Of a stretch of 64,000 nucleotides of DNA, positions 35,845 through 44,573 are shown piece after piece. The notes beneath the pieces are model-generated. The model was not told the origin of the DNA, searched no databases, and saw nothing but the letters and a program-made list of their open reading frames with translations. The DNA comes from Bin22 sp965207275 (GTDB taxonomy: Bacteria; Chloroflexota; Dehalococcoidia; Lucifugimonadales; UBA3495). How positions within the stretch are numbered: position 1 is the stretch's first letter; each line of letters opens with the position of its first letter. The DNA lies in assembly GCA_965207275.1 (NCBI GenBank), contig CBDBMH010000002.1, positions 186,001 to 250,000 on the forward strand, in the 5' to 3' direction. The translations under genes and the position numbers were made by a program.

Positions 35845-38196
35845 ATGAAGGCGTCTAATGCCGGGGCCACTTTTTTTGTGAACCCCGTACTGCTCCTGAT
35901 CCTGGCTATGGTGGCCTTGGGCAATGGGTCCGCCGAGGCCCAGTCGGAGTCCGTGGCCAATCCCACCGTTACCGCCGCATCGCGAAGTTCGGGTCAGGGG
36001 TCTACCTACACGGTGGAGTTCACCGCCAACGAGGAACTGCCAGTCCTAACCGGCGAGATATACCTGGAACTGGACTACCTGATCCGGGTGCCCTCCGGCA
36101 TCAGCGGGAACAGCGTAACGGTACGCTACCGGAAGGGCAGCGACTATGGCTCCGGCCAAGCCGGTTGGGTAGAGGTACAGCAGGGCCGCTCCCGCAATTC
36201 CCCCACTACCATCTCGGTCATCCCGGACGTGGAGGCAAACGACCAAGACATTCCGATTCCTGCCGGGGCGCGGGTCACGGTCACTCTTCTCGGGCCTGCA
36301 GGCATCAGGAACCCCCAGGAGGGCGGAGCCTATCCCTGGAGGGTTTCTACCAGCGAGGAGACGACCCCGCAGGCTGCACGCCACCCCAACCAGGAGGTCA
36401 TCGCCGCCTTCAGCAGGTCCGCGCCCGGCGAAGGGACGGAGGGCCTGCTGGTGGACCGGGAGGTCATTTTGAGCAAGCAGGAGATTGGCCGGGGAGAAGA
36501 GGTCAGCGCCATCGCCAGGGGGTACCGGCCCGGGACGGCGATCACCTTCTGGCGGGACGCCGATGCCGACGGCACCGTGGACCCCGACGAGAGAGAATTC
36601 TGTCAGAGCGCAGTCAACACGGGCGGCGAAGCCAACTGCTCCTTTCTCATAACCACTCCACCCTTTGCCGGCGGCTTCGGCCAGTGCTTGAATGCTCCCC
36701 GAACCTGCAACCTGGTCAACGCGCGGGACGGCGAGGGATCCACCGCCGTCCTCGTCGGTACCGGAACCAACCAGGTCTACAAGTTGGACAACCTGGTGGA
36801 GTTGGTGGGCACGGTCAAGGCCCGACAGGACCCGGGGCGCGGCGAGGAGATCAGCATCAACCTGACCAGCTTCCCCCAGGGAACGGTTGAGGAGGTAACC
36901 GTCAGTCAGATCCCTGCGGATCTGAACCCAATGAGGGTCGGCCCGGAGGGTGACCTGGACTTCCAGCTGCCCGTTCCCCAGGGAGTGCGCAGCGGCCGCC
37001 AGCAGTTGGAGGTCACCCTGGTGCGCTCCGACAACGGCCAGGAGTATACCGCCAGGACCATCGTGGACATCACCAGCGGCCGTACCGAAGTCACCGTCGA
37101 TCCTGGAACTGTCACGGCCAACGGCCGCATCCTGGTCACCGGCGTCGGTTTCCACGCGGCGGGAGGGGCGCACATCGCCGAGATGCGCATTTCAGGACAT
37201 CCGGTTGAATTGCCGATGGGGCGGAACGGCAACCGCCGCATACCGATCACTGATACCGGGACCTTCGCCCAGGTGGTCACCGTACCCGTCGCCCAAGGCA
37301 CCCTGACCCCGGGCCTGCACGAACTCCTGGTGACCGACAGCACTGGCCGCACCGGCTTAACCGAGATACGCATCCCCGAGAGGGAGATAACGCTGCATCC
37401 GGAAGAGAGCAGGCCCGGCAGCATGCTGGAGGTGAGGGGGACCGGGTTTCCGGCCTACGGCGCCAGTTCCTCCGGGACCAAGATTAGTGTGAGCTACGAG
37501 ACGGGCAACCAGGTAACCCACGCCCACGCCGAGACCGACGACCAGGGCCAATTCGTCGCAAAGCTCCAGGTACCCCGCAAGAGCCACCCAGGTTCCCTCA
37601 GCACTGTGACGGTGGAGTTCTTTGATTATGGCGGAGGCACAGTCGCCCTGAAGGCCAGCCACCGGGTGAAGCCTGGCGAGATCCTTTTAGAACCCAGCGC
37701 CGGCCCGCCGGGAACCGTGGTAACCCTCATCGGTAAGGGCTTCCGGGAATTCACACTGGTACGTTCCATCCTCTTCCAGACCGAGGACGTAAGCCCAGGG
37801 GATGGAACGGCCACCGACGCCCACGGCATCTTCAGCACCCGATTTGTGGTGCCAGGTATCGATACCGGCCTGCAGCAGGTCACTGTCACAGTGGACGGCG
37901 CGGTGGCCGCCGCCGCCTTCAGGGTAACCCAGTCGGACCTGGTGACCGCTGGCGCGACGGAAGTTGGCGAAGCGCTGGCGGACTTGGCTCCCCACCTGGA
38001 GGTGGTCTGGCACTTCGACAATGACAGCAAGCGGTGGACCTTCTATGACGGACTGCATGGAGGGAACCTGGATTACCTGCGGGACGGGCAGACCTACCTG
38101 GTTCAGGTGAAAAGGGACGTGGAACTGTACCTCAACGACAAACCCCGCCGCTTTTCCTGCTATCTGGGCAACTGCTGGAACCAGGTCATCTGGTGA
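35845..38196 (+). CDS. Large secreted protein with IPT/TIG-like domains
   Basis: 783 aa. A signal peptide covers residues ~1-33 (NPVLLLILAMVALGNGSAEAQ, cleavage after AEA). The first 170 aa resemble a beta-sandwich ending with a trypsin-like REN-type proline-rich stretch. An acidic EF-hand-like segment, DADADGTVDPDERE, lies near residue 235. Residues ~440-690 contain at least three repeats of the type ITLHPEESRPGSMLEVRGTGFPAYG and ILLEPSAGPPGTVVTLIGKGFREF, the IPT/TIG signature of surface and extracellular proteins. The C-terminus (VVWHFDNDSKRWTFYDG...FLVQVKRDVELYLND style) resembles domains found after such repeats. No membrane anchor; probably exported or surface-bound. Confidence 0.75.
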   Translation: MKASNAGATFFVNPVLLLILAMVALGNGSAEAQSESVANPTVTAASRSSGQGSTYTVEFTANEELPVLTGEIYLELDYLIRVPSGISGNSVTVRYRKGSDYGSGQAGWVEVQQGRSRNSPTTISVIPDVEANDQDIPIPAGARVTVTLLGPAGIRNPQEGGAYPWRVSTSEETTPQAARHPNQEVIAAFSRSAPGEGTEGLLVDREVILSKQEIGRGEEVSAIARGYRPGTAITFWRDADADGTVDPDEREFCQSAVNTGGEANCSFLITTPPFAGGFGQCLNAPRTCNLVNARDGEGSTAVLVGTGTNQVYKLDNLVELVGTVKARQDPGRGEEISINLTSFPQGTVEEVTVSQIPADLNPMRVGPEGDLDFQLPVPQGVRSGRQQLEVTLVRSDNGQEYTARTIVDITSGRTEVTVDPGTVTANGRILVTGVGFHAAGGAHIAEMRISGHPVELPMGRNGNRRIPITDTGTFAQVVTVPVAQGTLTPGLHELLVTDSTGRTGLTEIRIPEREITLHPEESRPGSMLEVRGTGFPAYGASSSGTKISVSYETGNQVTHAHAETDDQGQFVAKLQVPRKSHPGSLSTVTVEFFDYGGGTVALKASHRVKPGEILLEPSAGPPGTVVTLIGKGFREFTLVRSILFQTEDVSPGDGTATDAHGIFSTRFVVPGIDTGLQQVTVTVDGAVAAAAFRVTQSDLVTAGATEVGEALADLAPHLEVVWHFDNDSKRWTFYDGLHGGNLDYLRDGQTYLVQVKRDVELYLNDKPRRFSCYLGNCWNQVIW

Positions 38197-38279
38197 TTCT
38201 TCGAACGGTTCCGTTTCCTTATAAGTGATGATGCTTTGCATAATGCTGGGCTAGGTGTACTATTCCCGAAAATTAAACC

Positions 38280-38308
38280 AGCCCTCGCTAACGCAAATAG
38301 CGAGGGCT
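38280..38308. terminator. Inverted repeat after the IPT/TIG gene
   Basis: A perfect 10-bp stem (AGCCCTCGCT, 38280-38289) pairs with 38299-38308 around a 9-base loop, 84 bp past the stop. No T tract follows on the plus strand; a T-rich stretch follows on the minus strand. It is possibly a weak or bidirectional terminator. Confidence 0.5.
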
Positions 38309-38387
38309 GGGCCGACAATCTGAAACGGCAGGTGCCGATTATGTACCCTGATATTGTACCAGCGTGGACGACTCAATCGCAATTGCG

Positions 38388-38423
38388 CCTCCGTTCAGGT
38401 TTGTCCTAAACGGAGGTTTTTCT
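38388..38423 (+). promoter_or_regulatory. Hairpin with U tract that contains the ribosome binding site of the HNH gene
   Basis: CCTCCGTT (38388-38395) pairs perfectly with AACGGAGG (38409-38416) and is followed at once by TTTTTCT and the ATG at 38424. The GGAGG of the right arm is the only Shine-Dalgarno for the gene. The structure therefore looks both like an intrinsic terminator and like an RBS-sequestering stem, suggesting attenuation or translational control. Confidence 0.6.
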
Positions 38424-38879
38424 ATGGTATTTGGTGACTTCTTTAATGAGCCAAAAACTACTCAACGCCGGCCCCGGCCGAAATTCAGTGCGAAAGAAAA
38501 AAACTCGTTTTATCGTGACCAAAATGGCAAGTGTAACGGTTGCGAGAAGAAGTTCGACATACGAAATCTTGCCGTTGACCACATCAAGCCTTTTTCGGAC
38601 GGCCAGGGCGAACGCCTCACTAATCTACAGTTGCTTTGTACAGCCTGTAACTCCTTGAAAGGTACAGGGACTATGGGCGAGCTCCGCAAGAAGTTGCGGG
38701 CGCAAGGTCTTCTAAAGACTGGGACAAAGGCCGCTGCCAAGAAGGCGAAAAACCAGACCCCGGCCAAAACCACTACGAAGGCAAGACCGGCCAACAAGCC
38801 TACTGCCCGCAAACCTCGCAACGCTCCGAAGGACCCGCTTTCCGACTTTGCAAAAGACATAGCCAACTTGTTCAGCTAA
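38424..38879 (+). CDS. HNH endonuclease with basic Ala/Lys-rich tail
   Basis: 151 aa from the ATG at 38424. CNGCEKKFDIRNLAVDHIKPFSDGQG and NLQLLCTACNSLKG give the HNH core with two CxxC pairs. The C-terminal third is a low-complexity KAAAKKAKNQTPAKTTTKARPANKP tail like histone H1 or HU-type DNA-binding tails. It is small enough to be a homing-type or phage-derived nuclease. It stands alone between the IPT/TIG gene and an IS630 element. The ribosome binding site is inside a terminator-like hairpin, so expression is probably conditional. Confidence 0.85.
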   Translation: MVFGDFFNEPKTTQRRPRPKFSAKEKNSFYRDQNGKCNGCEKKFDIRNLAVDHIKPFSDGQGERLTNLQLLCTACNSLKGTGTMGELRKKLRAQGLLKTGTKAAAKKAKNQTPAKTTTKARPANKPTARKPRNAPKDPLSDFAKDIANLFS

Positions 38880-38885
38880 CCTCTA

Positions 38886-40093
38886 GTAGGCAAGCACCGT
38901 TGAATTGATGGCTGATAGAATAGGGGAAGGGGACGTGAGGGAGGCGGTGATGGTGAAGAAGTACCGGGTAGAACTAAGCTGGGAGGAACAAGAAGAACTG
39001 AAGGGTCTGGTTGCCAAGGGTCGCGTCGCTGCTTACCGGCAGACCCACGCCCGGGTTCTGCTGTTAAGCGATGAGAACCAGGCCGAAGGTCCGCTGCTGG
39101 ACCAGGAAATTGCCCGGGTTCTTAAAATAGGGACCGCTACAGTGGAACGGGTACGACGCCGGTGTGTGGAAGAGGGGGTGGAAGCGGCCCTGAGTCGCCG
39201 CCAGCAGTTGAAGCGACGCCCGAAGAAACTGGACGGGACTGGGGAAGCCCACTTGATAGCTCTGGCCTGCTCGAAGCCGCCGGAAGGGCAGGTCAAATGG
39301 ACCATGCAACTGCTGGCCGATGGGTTGGTGGAACGGGAGATAGTGGAAAGTATCAGTTCGGAGACGGTGCGGCGGACCTTGAAAAAAACCGACTCAAGCC
39401 CTGGCTGAAGGAATGTTGGTGCCTGCCGCCCCAGGGCAGCGCCGAGTTCGTGTGCGCTATGGAGGACGTGCTGGAGGTGTATCACCGGGACTACGGGGAA
39501 GGGGAGGTGTTGGTGTGCCTGGACGAGACCAGCAAGCAACTGGTGGGGGAGACCCGCCAACCCCGGCCCGCGATACCCGGTCATCCCCTGGCCTGCGACC
39601 ATGAGTACCGGCGTAATGGGGTGAGCAACCTGTTTATGATTTACGCCCCCTTGGAAGGGTGGCGACGGGTTGAGGTCACCGAAAGACGGACCAAAGTGGA
39701 CTGGGCGGAGGTGGTGCGGAAACTGGTGGACGAGGACTTTCCCCACAAGGAACGGATAGTGCTGGTGATGGACAACCTGAACACCCACCAAAAGTGGTCC
39801 CTGTACCAGGCTTTTGAGCCGGAGGAGGCGTTGCGCATCTCCCAGCGTCTGGAGATTCACCACACCCCCAAACATGGCAGTTGGCTGAATATGGCGGAGA
39901 TAGAGTTGGGGGTGCTGGCTGGCCAATGCCTGGACCGGAGGATTCCCGATCAGGAGACCCTGCAACGGGAAACGGCGGCGTGGCAGCAGCGGCGCAACCA
40001 GCAGGGCGTCCGGGTAAACTGGCGCTTCACCACCCAGGACGCCCGCATCAAGCTCAAGTCCCTTTACCCATCAATTCAATAGTTTTGGGCTAC
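38886..40093 (+). mobile_element. IS630-family insertion sequence
   Basis: About 1208 bp between TA dinucleotides at 38884-38885 and 40094-40095, the expected IS630 target duplication. The imperfect terminal repeats share CTAGTAG at the outer end and TTGAATTGATGG at the inner end (23 of 29 positions match by eye). It contains one transposase encoded in two frames. Confidence 0.82.
38950..40082 (+). CDS. IS630 family transposase with -1 frameshift
   Basis: The first frame (38950-39408; ATG at 38950, SD GGGAGG) encodes the helix-turn-helix part (YRQTHARVLLLSDEN, EIARVLKIGTATVERVRRRCVEEG). The second frame, open to 40082, encodes the DDE core (LVCLDETSKQLVGETR, ERIVLVMDNLNTHQKWSLYQAF, LEIHHTPKHGSWLNMAEIELGVLAGQCLDRRI). 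They overlap at a run of seven A (39382-39388). A -1 slip there joins ...TLKKNRLKPWLKE in frame, a known expression mode for this IS family. The catalytic residues D...D...E are all present, so the element may be active. Confidence 0.85.
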
Positions 40094-40095
40094 TA

Positions 40096-40397
40096 GGACA
40101 AGTAGGCCACGGGTTGCGCAACATCTCGCGGCCTACGTAAATTCCGTAAATGTTTGCATCGGTTCCACCGGCGGTGACGTATTCCCACGCTTCCTCGGGC
40201 TTTAGCCGCAACAGGTCCTTGATGGCGCGCACCTCCTCACTCTCTGTCTCGTGGGTATTTGACCGGTAACGAGAATAACCGAAGGGGTCGCCCACGCTGT
40301 TGGCGGCAAGAGCCAGCAGCAGGTACAGATGGGAGTAGTCGAAATCCTGATTGACCGGGTAGCCCGCCGGGCCACTTCCGCCACCTCGTCTCCCCAT
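40096..40397 (-). pseudogene. Histidine-decarboxylase-like PLP enzyme fragment
   Basis: The minus strand encodes GYPVNQDFDYSHLYLLLALA, NSVGDPFGYSRYRSNTHETESEEVRAI and EEAWEYVTAGGTDANIYGIYVGRE. This matches the N-terminal part of PLP-dependent histidine decarboxylases (GYP.N.DFDYS..Y.FL.......GDPF....Y..NTH.FE......W.YVT.GGTE.N.YG.Y..RE). The PLP-lysine and the C-terminal two thirds are missing: the frame ends at the IS630 boundary and no continuation exists beyond the IS. It is a dead remnant. Confidence 0.75.
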
Positions 40398-41124
40398 GTA
40401 ACCCCCACCTCACTTCATCACCATAGACTGGCCCAATTTTACTCGTTCTTAATCTGTGACTGTAGCAATAACGCCGCCATTTTATCCCCACTCGGAGCGG
40501 GGGAAAGGTGGCTCCTTCAAGATGCCGTAGTTCGTCTGCGGGTGTGATAGAGGGTGCAGGAACTCGTGGAGCGGTCGAAAATCCACGGCGTGGGACGCCT
40601 CTCCACCTATTTCGGAATAGGTTAGCACAAGGACTGAGGCGTTTGGGGAGGACCTGCCCGCGGTCGACCTTCTACACAGACATGAACCGCTTACTTATCC
40701 GCAACCTTGGTCGTAATGGCAATATGTTCTTCGACGGTAAGTTGCCCATAACTGGATTATCTTCGGTTTGCCAACTGATTCCGTAATCATTCCTCCGGTT
40801 CGTGTTCTTTGCAACAGGAATTTCTTGTGGTAGGGTGGGCCTCGTTCGGCAATAGTTGCGACCAACCAAAACGGTTTGGCCAGATCGACGTAACATCGTA
40901 GGCCGGGCCTGCAATAAGAACGGCCACCGTTGGAGTAGAGCGGTGGCCGTAAGCAGGACAAAATAGTAGGGAGGTGCCCAGAGAAGCATATCCTTTTTGT
41001 GCCTGTCCGCTTGTTCAGTTTACCACAGTAGTGGACGTTCCATCTGTACGCAGGTATAGAATCAGAAGCCGGGGCCGGATGGTCAACTCGATTTCAAAAT
41101 TGTAGAGTTATGAGAGGAGTATAT
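40398..41124. other. Non-coding stretch with one hairpin
   Basis: No supported gene. A perfect 10-bp stem (40920-40929 with 40941-40950, 11-base loop) lies about 175 bp upstream of the next gene. Two minus-strand frames of ~90-105 codons were looked at and show no family signature. Confidence 0.4.
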
Positions 41125-41685
41125 ATGACAAGGAGAATCATACCCACGCTTGCCCTCGCCGCTTTCGCGATGGTGGCGGTTGCGATAGTGGCAATGCTGC
41201 CGGATACCGCGAGTGCACATACCGTGAGCAGGAACGAGCAACACGTGGACGTAGTGAGGCAGTGGAACAGCCTCTACTTCGCTTCCATCATCGTCCGTAC
41301 TTACGCTGCCACCTCAGAGTACAAAAGCGAGAACACGATGCTGACGTATTACCACACAAACTCCGGGGTGGTGCCGGATGGAAAATGCAAGTTCAAATTC
41401 CAGTTCTGTTTCAACGGGTTCACCGACCCAAAGATCCGCTACTACCATTCGGGCAACAGTTATGACCTGACCAATTTCACCCAGCAGACCTGCATCATCG
41501 GCGGCAACGACTTCGGCAAGTGCTTCCACTCCAGCACGAACCTCGGGTGGTTGACCTGGCCCATCAACGCAAAGGCGTCTATAAGGTTGGGCGTGGCCAT
41601 GAACAAGCAGGGTGAGATGTTCTACTTCCAGAGTTGCTGGTGCTCGGTCAAAACTTTCACAATGAACGATTATCAGGTAGACTAA
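41125..41685 (+). CDS. Secreted Cys-containing hypothetical protein
   Basis: 186 aa from the ATG at 41125 (GAGGAG 5 nt upstream). A signal peptide spans residues 1-~31, with the AAFAMVAVAIVAML core and cleavage after TASA. The mature part has six cysteines in pairs (KCKFKFQFC, TCIIGGNDFGKC, SCWCS), suggesting disulfides, and is rich in aromatic residues, likely a beta fold. No family recognised. It is followed 15 bp later by another secreted protein, so the two form an operon. Confidence 0.65.
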   Translation: MTRRIIPTLALAAFAMVAVAIVAMLPDTASAHTVSRNEQHVDVVRQWNSLYFASIIVRTYAATSEYKSENTMLTYYHTNSGVVPDGKCKFKFQFCFNGFTDPKIRYYHSGNSYDLTNFTQQTCIIGGNDFGKCFHSSTNLGWLTWPINAKASIRLGVAMNKQGEMFYFQSCWCSVKTFTMNDYQVD

Positions 41686-41700
41686 GACATGGAGGAAGCG

Positions 41701-42342
41701 ATGAAACGGTTATTCATCGGAGCGACAATATTCGCGGCTCTGGCCGTTGCCGTTGGTGTCGGCATCGTGACCAACAGCGCCGCGCAACAGGGACAATTCG
41801 CTCACATTTACGCACAGACGGAGGGGGATGACGCCGTTGTGGTAACGGTCTCTGGGCTACCCGTCACTCGTGGCGAAGTCAGGAAGGCATCCACGCTTCG
41901 CCGTACCCACGACACAACGATGACCGAAGACCAAGCTGATGCCGCGACGATTACCCTTGTAGTGAACGAGAAGGCGGTCCTCGCGGAGGGTATCGCTCGC
42001 GAGCTTACCCCCACCAAGGATGAGCTTGACACCTTCGTCGCGGCACATCAGGCCGATTGCGCGACCGAGGAAGCTCGCACCCTCTGCGAGGAGGTCATTC
42101 GAGACACAGGGTTCTCGTATGACGAGTTCTGGAAGGAAGCCCGTCCCGACTACGGCGACGCCCTCCTCATCATGAAGGTGCATAGAGACAACTTCGAGGA
42201 ACTGGGACTGACCGAGGATTCGACTAATGAGCAACTGCTCGATGCAGAGCGGGCTTTCGAGGGTAAGGTTTTGGCGGCGGCTACCATCGTATGGGCGGAC
42301 GAGCGATTGGAGCGTCTCTACAGAGAGGCAGTCGTAGAGTAG
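41701..42342 (+). CDS. Secreted SurA-N-like protein
   Basis: 213 aa from the ATG at 41701 (GGAGG 5 nt upstream). A signal peptide covers residues ~1-28 (FIGATIFAALAVAVGVGIVTNSAAQ). The mature region begins VVVTVSGLPVTRGEVRKASTLRR and continues as long helices (NEKAVLAEGIARELTPTKDELDTFVAAHQ), the SurA N-domain pattern also seen in the protein at 4977. No PPIase domain. It is the second gene of a two-gene operon with the Cys-containing secreted protein, possibly as its chaperone (inference). Confidence 0.65.
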   Translation: MKRLFIGATIFAALAVAVGVGIVTNSAAQQGQFAHIYAQTEGDDAVVVTVSGLPVTRGEVRKASTLRRTHDTTMTEDQADAATITLVVNEKAVLAEGIARELTPTKDELDTFVAAHQADCATEEARTLCEEVIRDTGFSYDEFWKEARPDYGDALLIMKVHRDNFEELGLTEDSTNEQLLDAERAFEGKVLAAATIVWADERLERLYREAVVE

Positions 42343-42381
42343 CCACGAAGCCGCCAACAGGAGCTAGGGACTGACTTACAC

Positions 42382-42419
42382 AGGGCCGGGGCCGGAGGGT
42401 CTTCGGCCCTAACGCTTTT
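42382..42419 (+). terminator. Probable terminator of the secreted-protein operon
   Basis: GGGCCG (42389-42394) pairs with CGGCCC (42404-42409) around a nine-base loop, followed by TAACGCTTTTCT. It lies about 45 bp after the stop of the gene at 41701. Confidence 0.6.
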
Positions 42420-43204
42420 CTACGCCTTCTCCCCATTGGTACGATCAGAGAGCTTGACCCGCCCCAGGATGAAAGACACTGGTACGTGTATCCCGACGTG
42501 CACGGTTAAATCCTGGAGATTTGTCAGCGGATGCGCTGAAAGGCGTAAGTACAAAATATGGCGAACTGTCTCTATACGATTTTGCTCGAGGCGTAACGGC
42601 AGAGAGAGTTGCCATAGCCACGATTAAAACGCGACCGACCGTTCGGCGCTTAGACTATTGATGACTTGGTTCTAACTGCCATTGGGTTACCCTTCAAGCA
42701 TCCCCCTGCGGAAGCTCCAGATAGCTATGTCAACGACGTGCCCTACGATGCTCAACGGGTCATGACCGTTAATTGGCGCTCAAAATCTCGGAGACGCAAC
42801 CGTACCATGCCGACAAGAGTCCAGTGTGAAAATAACTACCGAGTGGGTTAGAGACTGGTGAACTTGACCGAAAAGAGTATTTCAACAAGAACGTGCTCAA
42901 GGAATTAAGCATGCTCCACCTGCGGACGTCCGTTCGTAAGAAAAGGAGACCTCGCAGTTGGGTTACACTATGGCATTGTTTGATTGATAGCGGCCCAATG
43001 TTCTGACGGTGGAAATCTCACAATCCCAACCACATCTCGAAGATGGTACTGCCTACCGTCAAGACAGGCCCACCAAGCTGGACAAAATCAAGAACCTTTC
43101 ACATCAGGTTCACCCTGGGCTTATAGGCGCCCTTGGCAGTATCCATAGTGAGGCCGCGATTGGCTTGACGATGGAAAGGTCGTCGTGGCAGTCGCAAAGG
43201 GTCC
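42420..43204. other. Gene-poor stretch containing the right direct-repeat copy
   Basis: No gene is supported; frames are short and lack signatures. It contains the repeat at 43014-43080. Composition is more AT-rich than the flanks, consistent with decayed DNA. Confidence 0.45.
43014..43080. repeat. Right copy of the imperfect ~67-bp direct repeat
   Basis: Matches 15885-15951 in the same orientation: CTCACA...CCACA-CTCGAAGA...GTACTGCCTA-CGTCAAGACAGGC...CCACCA...GAC. If both are att arms, the 27 kb between them, with the serine recombinase at the left end, would be an integrated island. Otherwise it is a recombinase-tail relic. Confidence 0.5.
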
Positions 43205-43216
43205 GTAGCTCCAATC

Positions 43217-43471
43217 AGGGCATCGCAACCGGGCGAGGCCGCTCCGGCAATCCGTCGGGGCGGCCTTTTGCCGGTCGCGCCGTCAAGGAAGGACATTGCC
43301 GTTCCCTCGGCAGCCGTATAGGGGGCGCTGGATCACCGCATCTCTAAGCGGCGTCGGTGTCATGGTGCAGAGCAAGGGGCCGGGGCGGCCCCCTCCGCCG
43401 GACTGCTGCCCCGGCGCAGCCCCAAGCTGGTCCTCCACTATGGTCATGGTTCCCACGGCGTCGGGCAACTG
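43217..43471 (-). pseudogene. Duplicated 3' end of the giant repeat-protein gene
   Basis: On the minus strand the codons PDAVGTMTIVED at 43471-43430 match the last residues of the giant protein (SPDAVGTMTIVDDD). The following DNA to 43217 matches the region just past that gene (44359-44530), including the GAGGCCGCTCCGGC and GGAAGGACATTGCCG blocks and a GC-rich hairpin (43376-43392). It is a leftover of a tandem relative whose 5' part is gone. Confidence 0.7.
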
Positions 43472-43516
43472 CTTCCCTCTACCATAGGCGGCCTGGGCGA
43501 ATGTGAGGTTCCCCGG

Positions 43517-44050
43517 TCAGGCTGAGCGGCGGATTCTTGCCCACAGCCGGAGCGTCCCGCCGGCGCACACCGCCGCCAGCGTGGCCGCGATCAGTATCGT
43601 CTTGACCAGGGTGAACGCCGCCGCCAGCCAGGCCAGCGGAGACGGCGCCCCGTCGTGGCTCAGCGCCAGCGCGGCGACCGTGACGTTCTCCAGCACGTCC
43701 GCAAAGGCGAGGGCCAGCGGCAGCAGGTACAGCGGCGCTCCGCCGCGAAAGAGCCGGAACAGCAGGACCGCGAACAGCAGGCCGTAGCAGGCCGGAAACA
43801 CCATGTCGATGGTCAGCGCGGTGGTGGCGTAGACGGCCCTGGCGCCGGCGTCGAGGCCGTCCAGGGCGTCGAACAGAGCCGCCGCCTCCCCTGGCGTGTA
43901 CCAGCCCCGGCCGTCGAGCAGGTCCAACCCGCCCAGCCGTACCTGGCGCCAGGCCAGGCCCGCCACGCAGCCGGCGACGCCCGCCAACGCCGCCGCCGCC
44001 ACCCGCCGGTTGGCGCACCGCTCCACCGTCCCGCCCACCGACAACGCCAT
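43517..44050 (-). CDS. Four-helix membrane protein
   Basis: 177 aa from the second ATG of a tandem pair (44050), with AGGAGG 5 nt upstream. Hydrophobic segments lie at about residues 13-32 (VAAAALAGVAGCVAGLA), 62-90 (ALTIDMVFPACYGLLFAVLLF), 97-120 (LYLLPLALAFADVLENVTVAAL) and 132-158 (PLAWLAAAFTLVKTILIAATLAAVCAGG). The loop between TM1 and TM2 contains GWYTPGEAAALFDALDGLDAGARAVYA. No family confidently recognised. It sits between the giant gene and a duplicate of that gene's 3' end. Confidence 0.68.
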   Translation of the reverse strand: MALSVGGTVERCANRRVAAAALAGVAGCVAGLAWRQVRLGGLDLLDGRGWYTPGEAAALFDALDGLDAGARAVYATTALTIDMVFPACYGLLFAVLLFRLFRGGAPLYLLPLALAFADVLENVTVAALALSHDGAPSPLAWLAAAFTLVKTILIAATLAAVCAGGTLRLWARIRRSA

Positions 44051-44187
44051 CATCTCCTCCTGACCGGCCGGCCGCCCGCCCGTTCCGACATTCCCAGGGA
44101 GCTTCGCTTCATCACCGCCTGCCGACGGCGCCGAACCGAGAGCCACCTGTGACCTTCGGTTCGCGTTCTTGCATAACCAACATTACC

Positions 44188-44229
44188 AGCGTTCCGGCCA
44201 GCAATGCAAATGTCGCTGGCCGGAACGCT
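44188..44229. terminator. 15-bp perfect inverted repeat
   Basis: AGCGTTCCGGCCAGC (44188-44202) and its exact complement (44215-44229) around a 12-base loop. It lies between the giant gene and the 4-TM gene, both on the minus strand. A strong hairpin, possibly a transcription barrier; no long T tract on either side. Confidence 0.6.
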
Positions 44230-44507
44230 CCTTTCGCCAACGAGCGCCGAAAGGGGCCACCAATACACAGTCCCGCACAATGGTTGCGTGTTTCTCTCAA
44301 GGCCGGATCTCGCCGTCTGAGAGCGCTCCCTGCGCCTCAACCTGGATAACTCCCGGCAACCAGGCGAGGCCGCTCCGGCCATCTGCCGGGGCAGCCTCTA
44401 CCGGTCGCGCCGGCAAGGAAGGACATTGCCGTTCCCGTGCCGCCGCCGCATGGGGGACGTTGGACCGCGACGTCCCCAGGCTGCGTTCCGCGCGTGGTGT
44501 AGAACAA

Positions 44508-44546
44508 GGCAAGGGGGCCGGCAGCGTCGCCGCCGGCCCCCTTGCC
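44508..44546 (-). terminator. Terminator hairpin of the giant gene
   Basis: A perfect 15-bp GC-rich stem (44508-44522 with 44532-44546, nine-base loop) begins 28 bp past the stop codon of the giant minus-strand gene. It is strong enough to end transcription despite the lack of a T tract. Confidence 0.65.
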
Positions 44547-44573
44547 CTGCCTTGCTGACCCGGCCGGGCCGGG

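Noticed and set aside
40672..40989. 105-codon minus-strand frame
   Set aside because: No ribosome binding site or family signature; it overlaps a strong hairpin.
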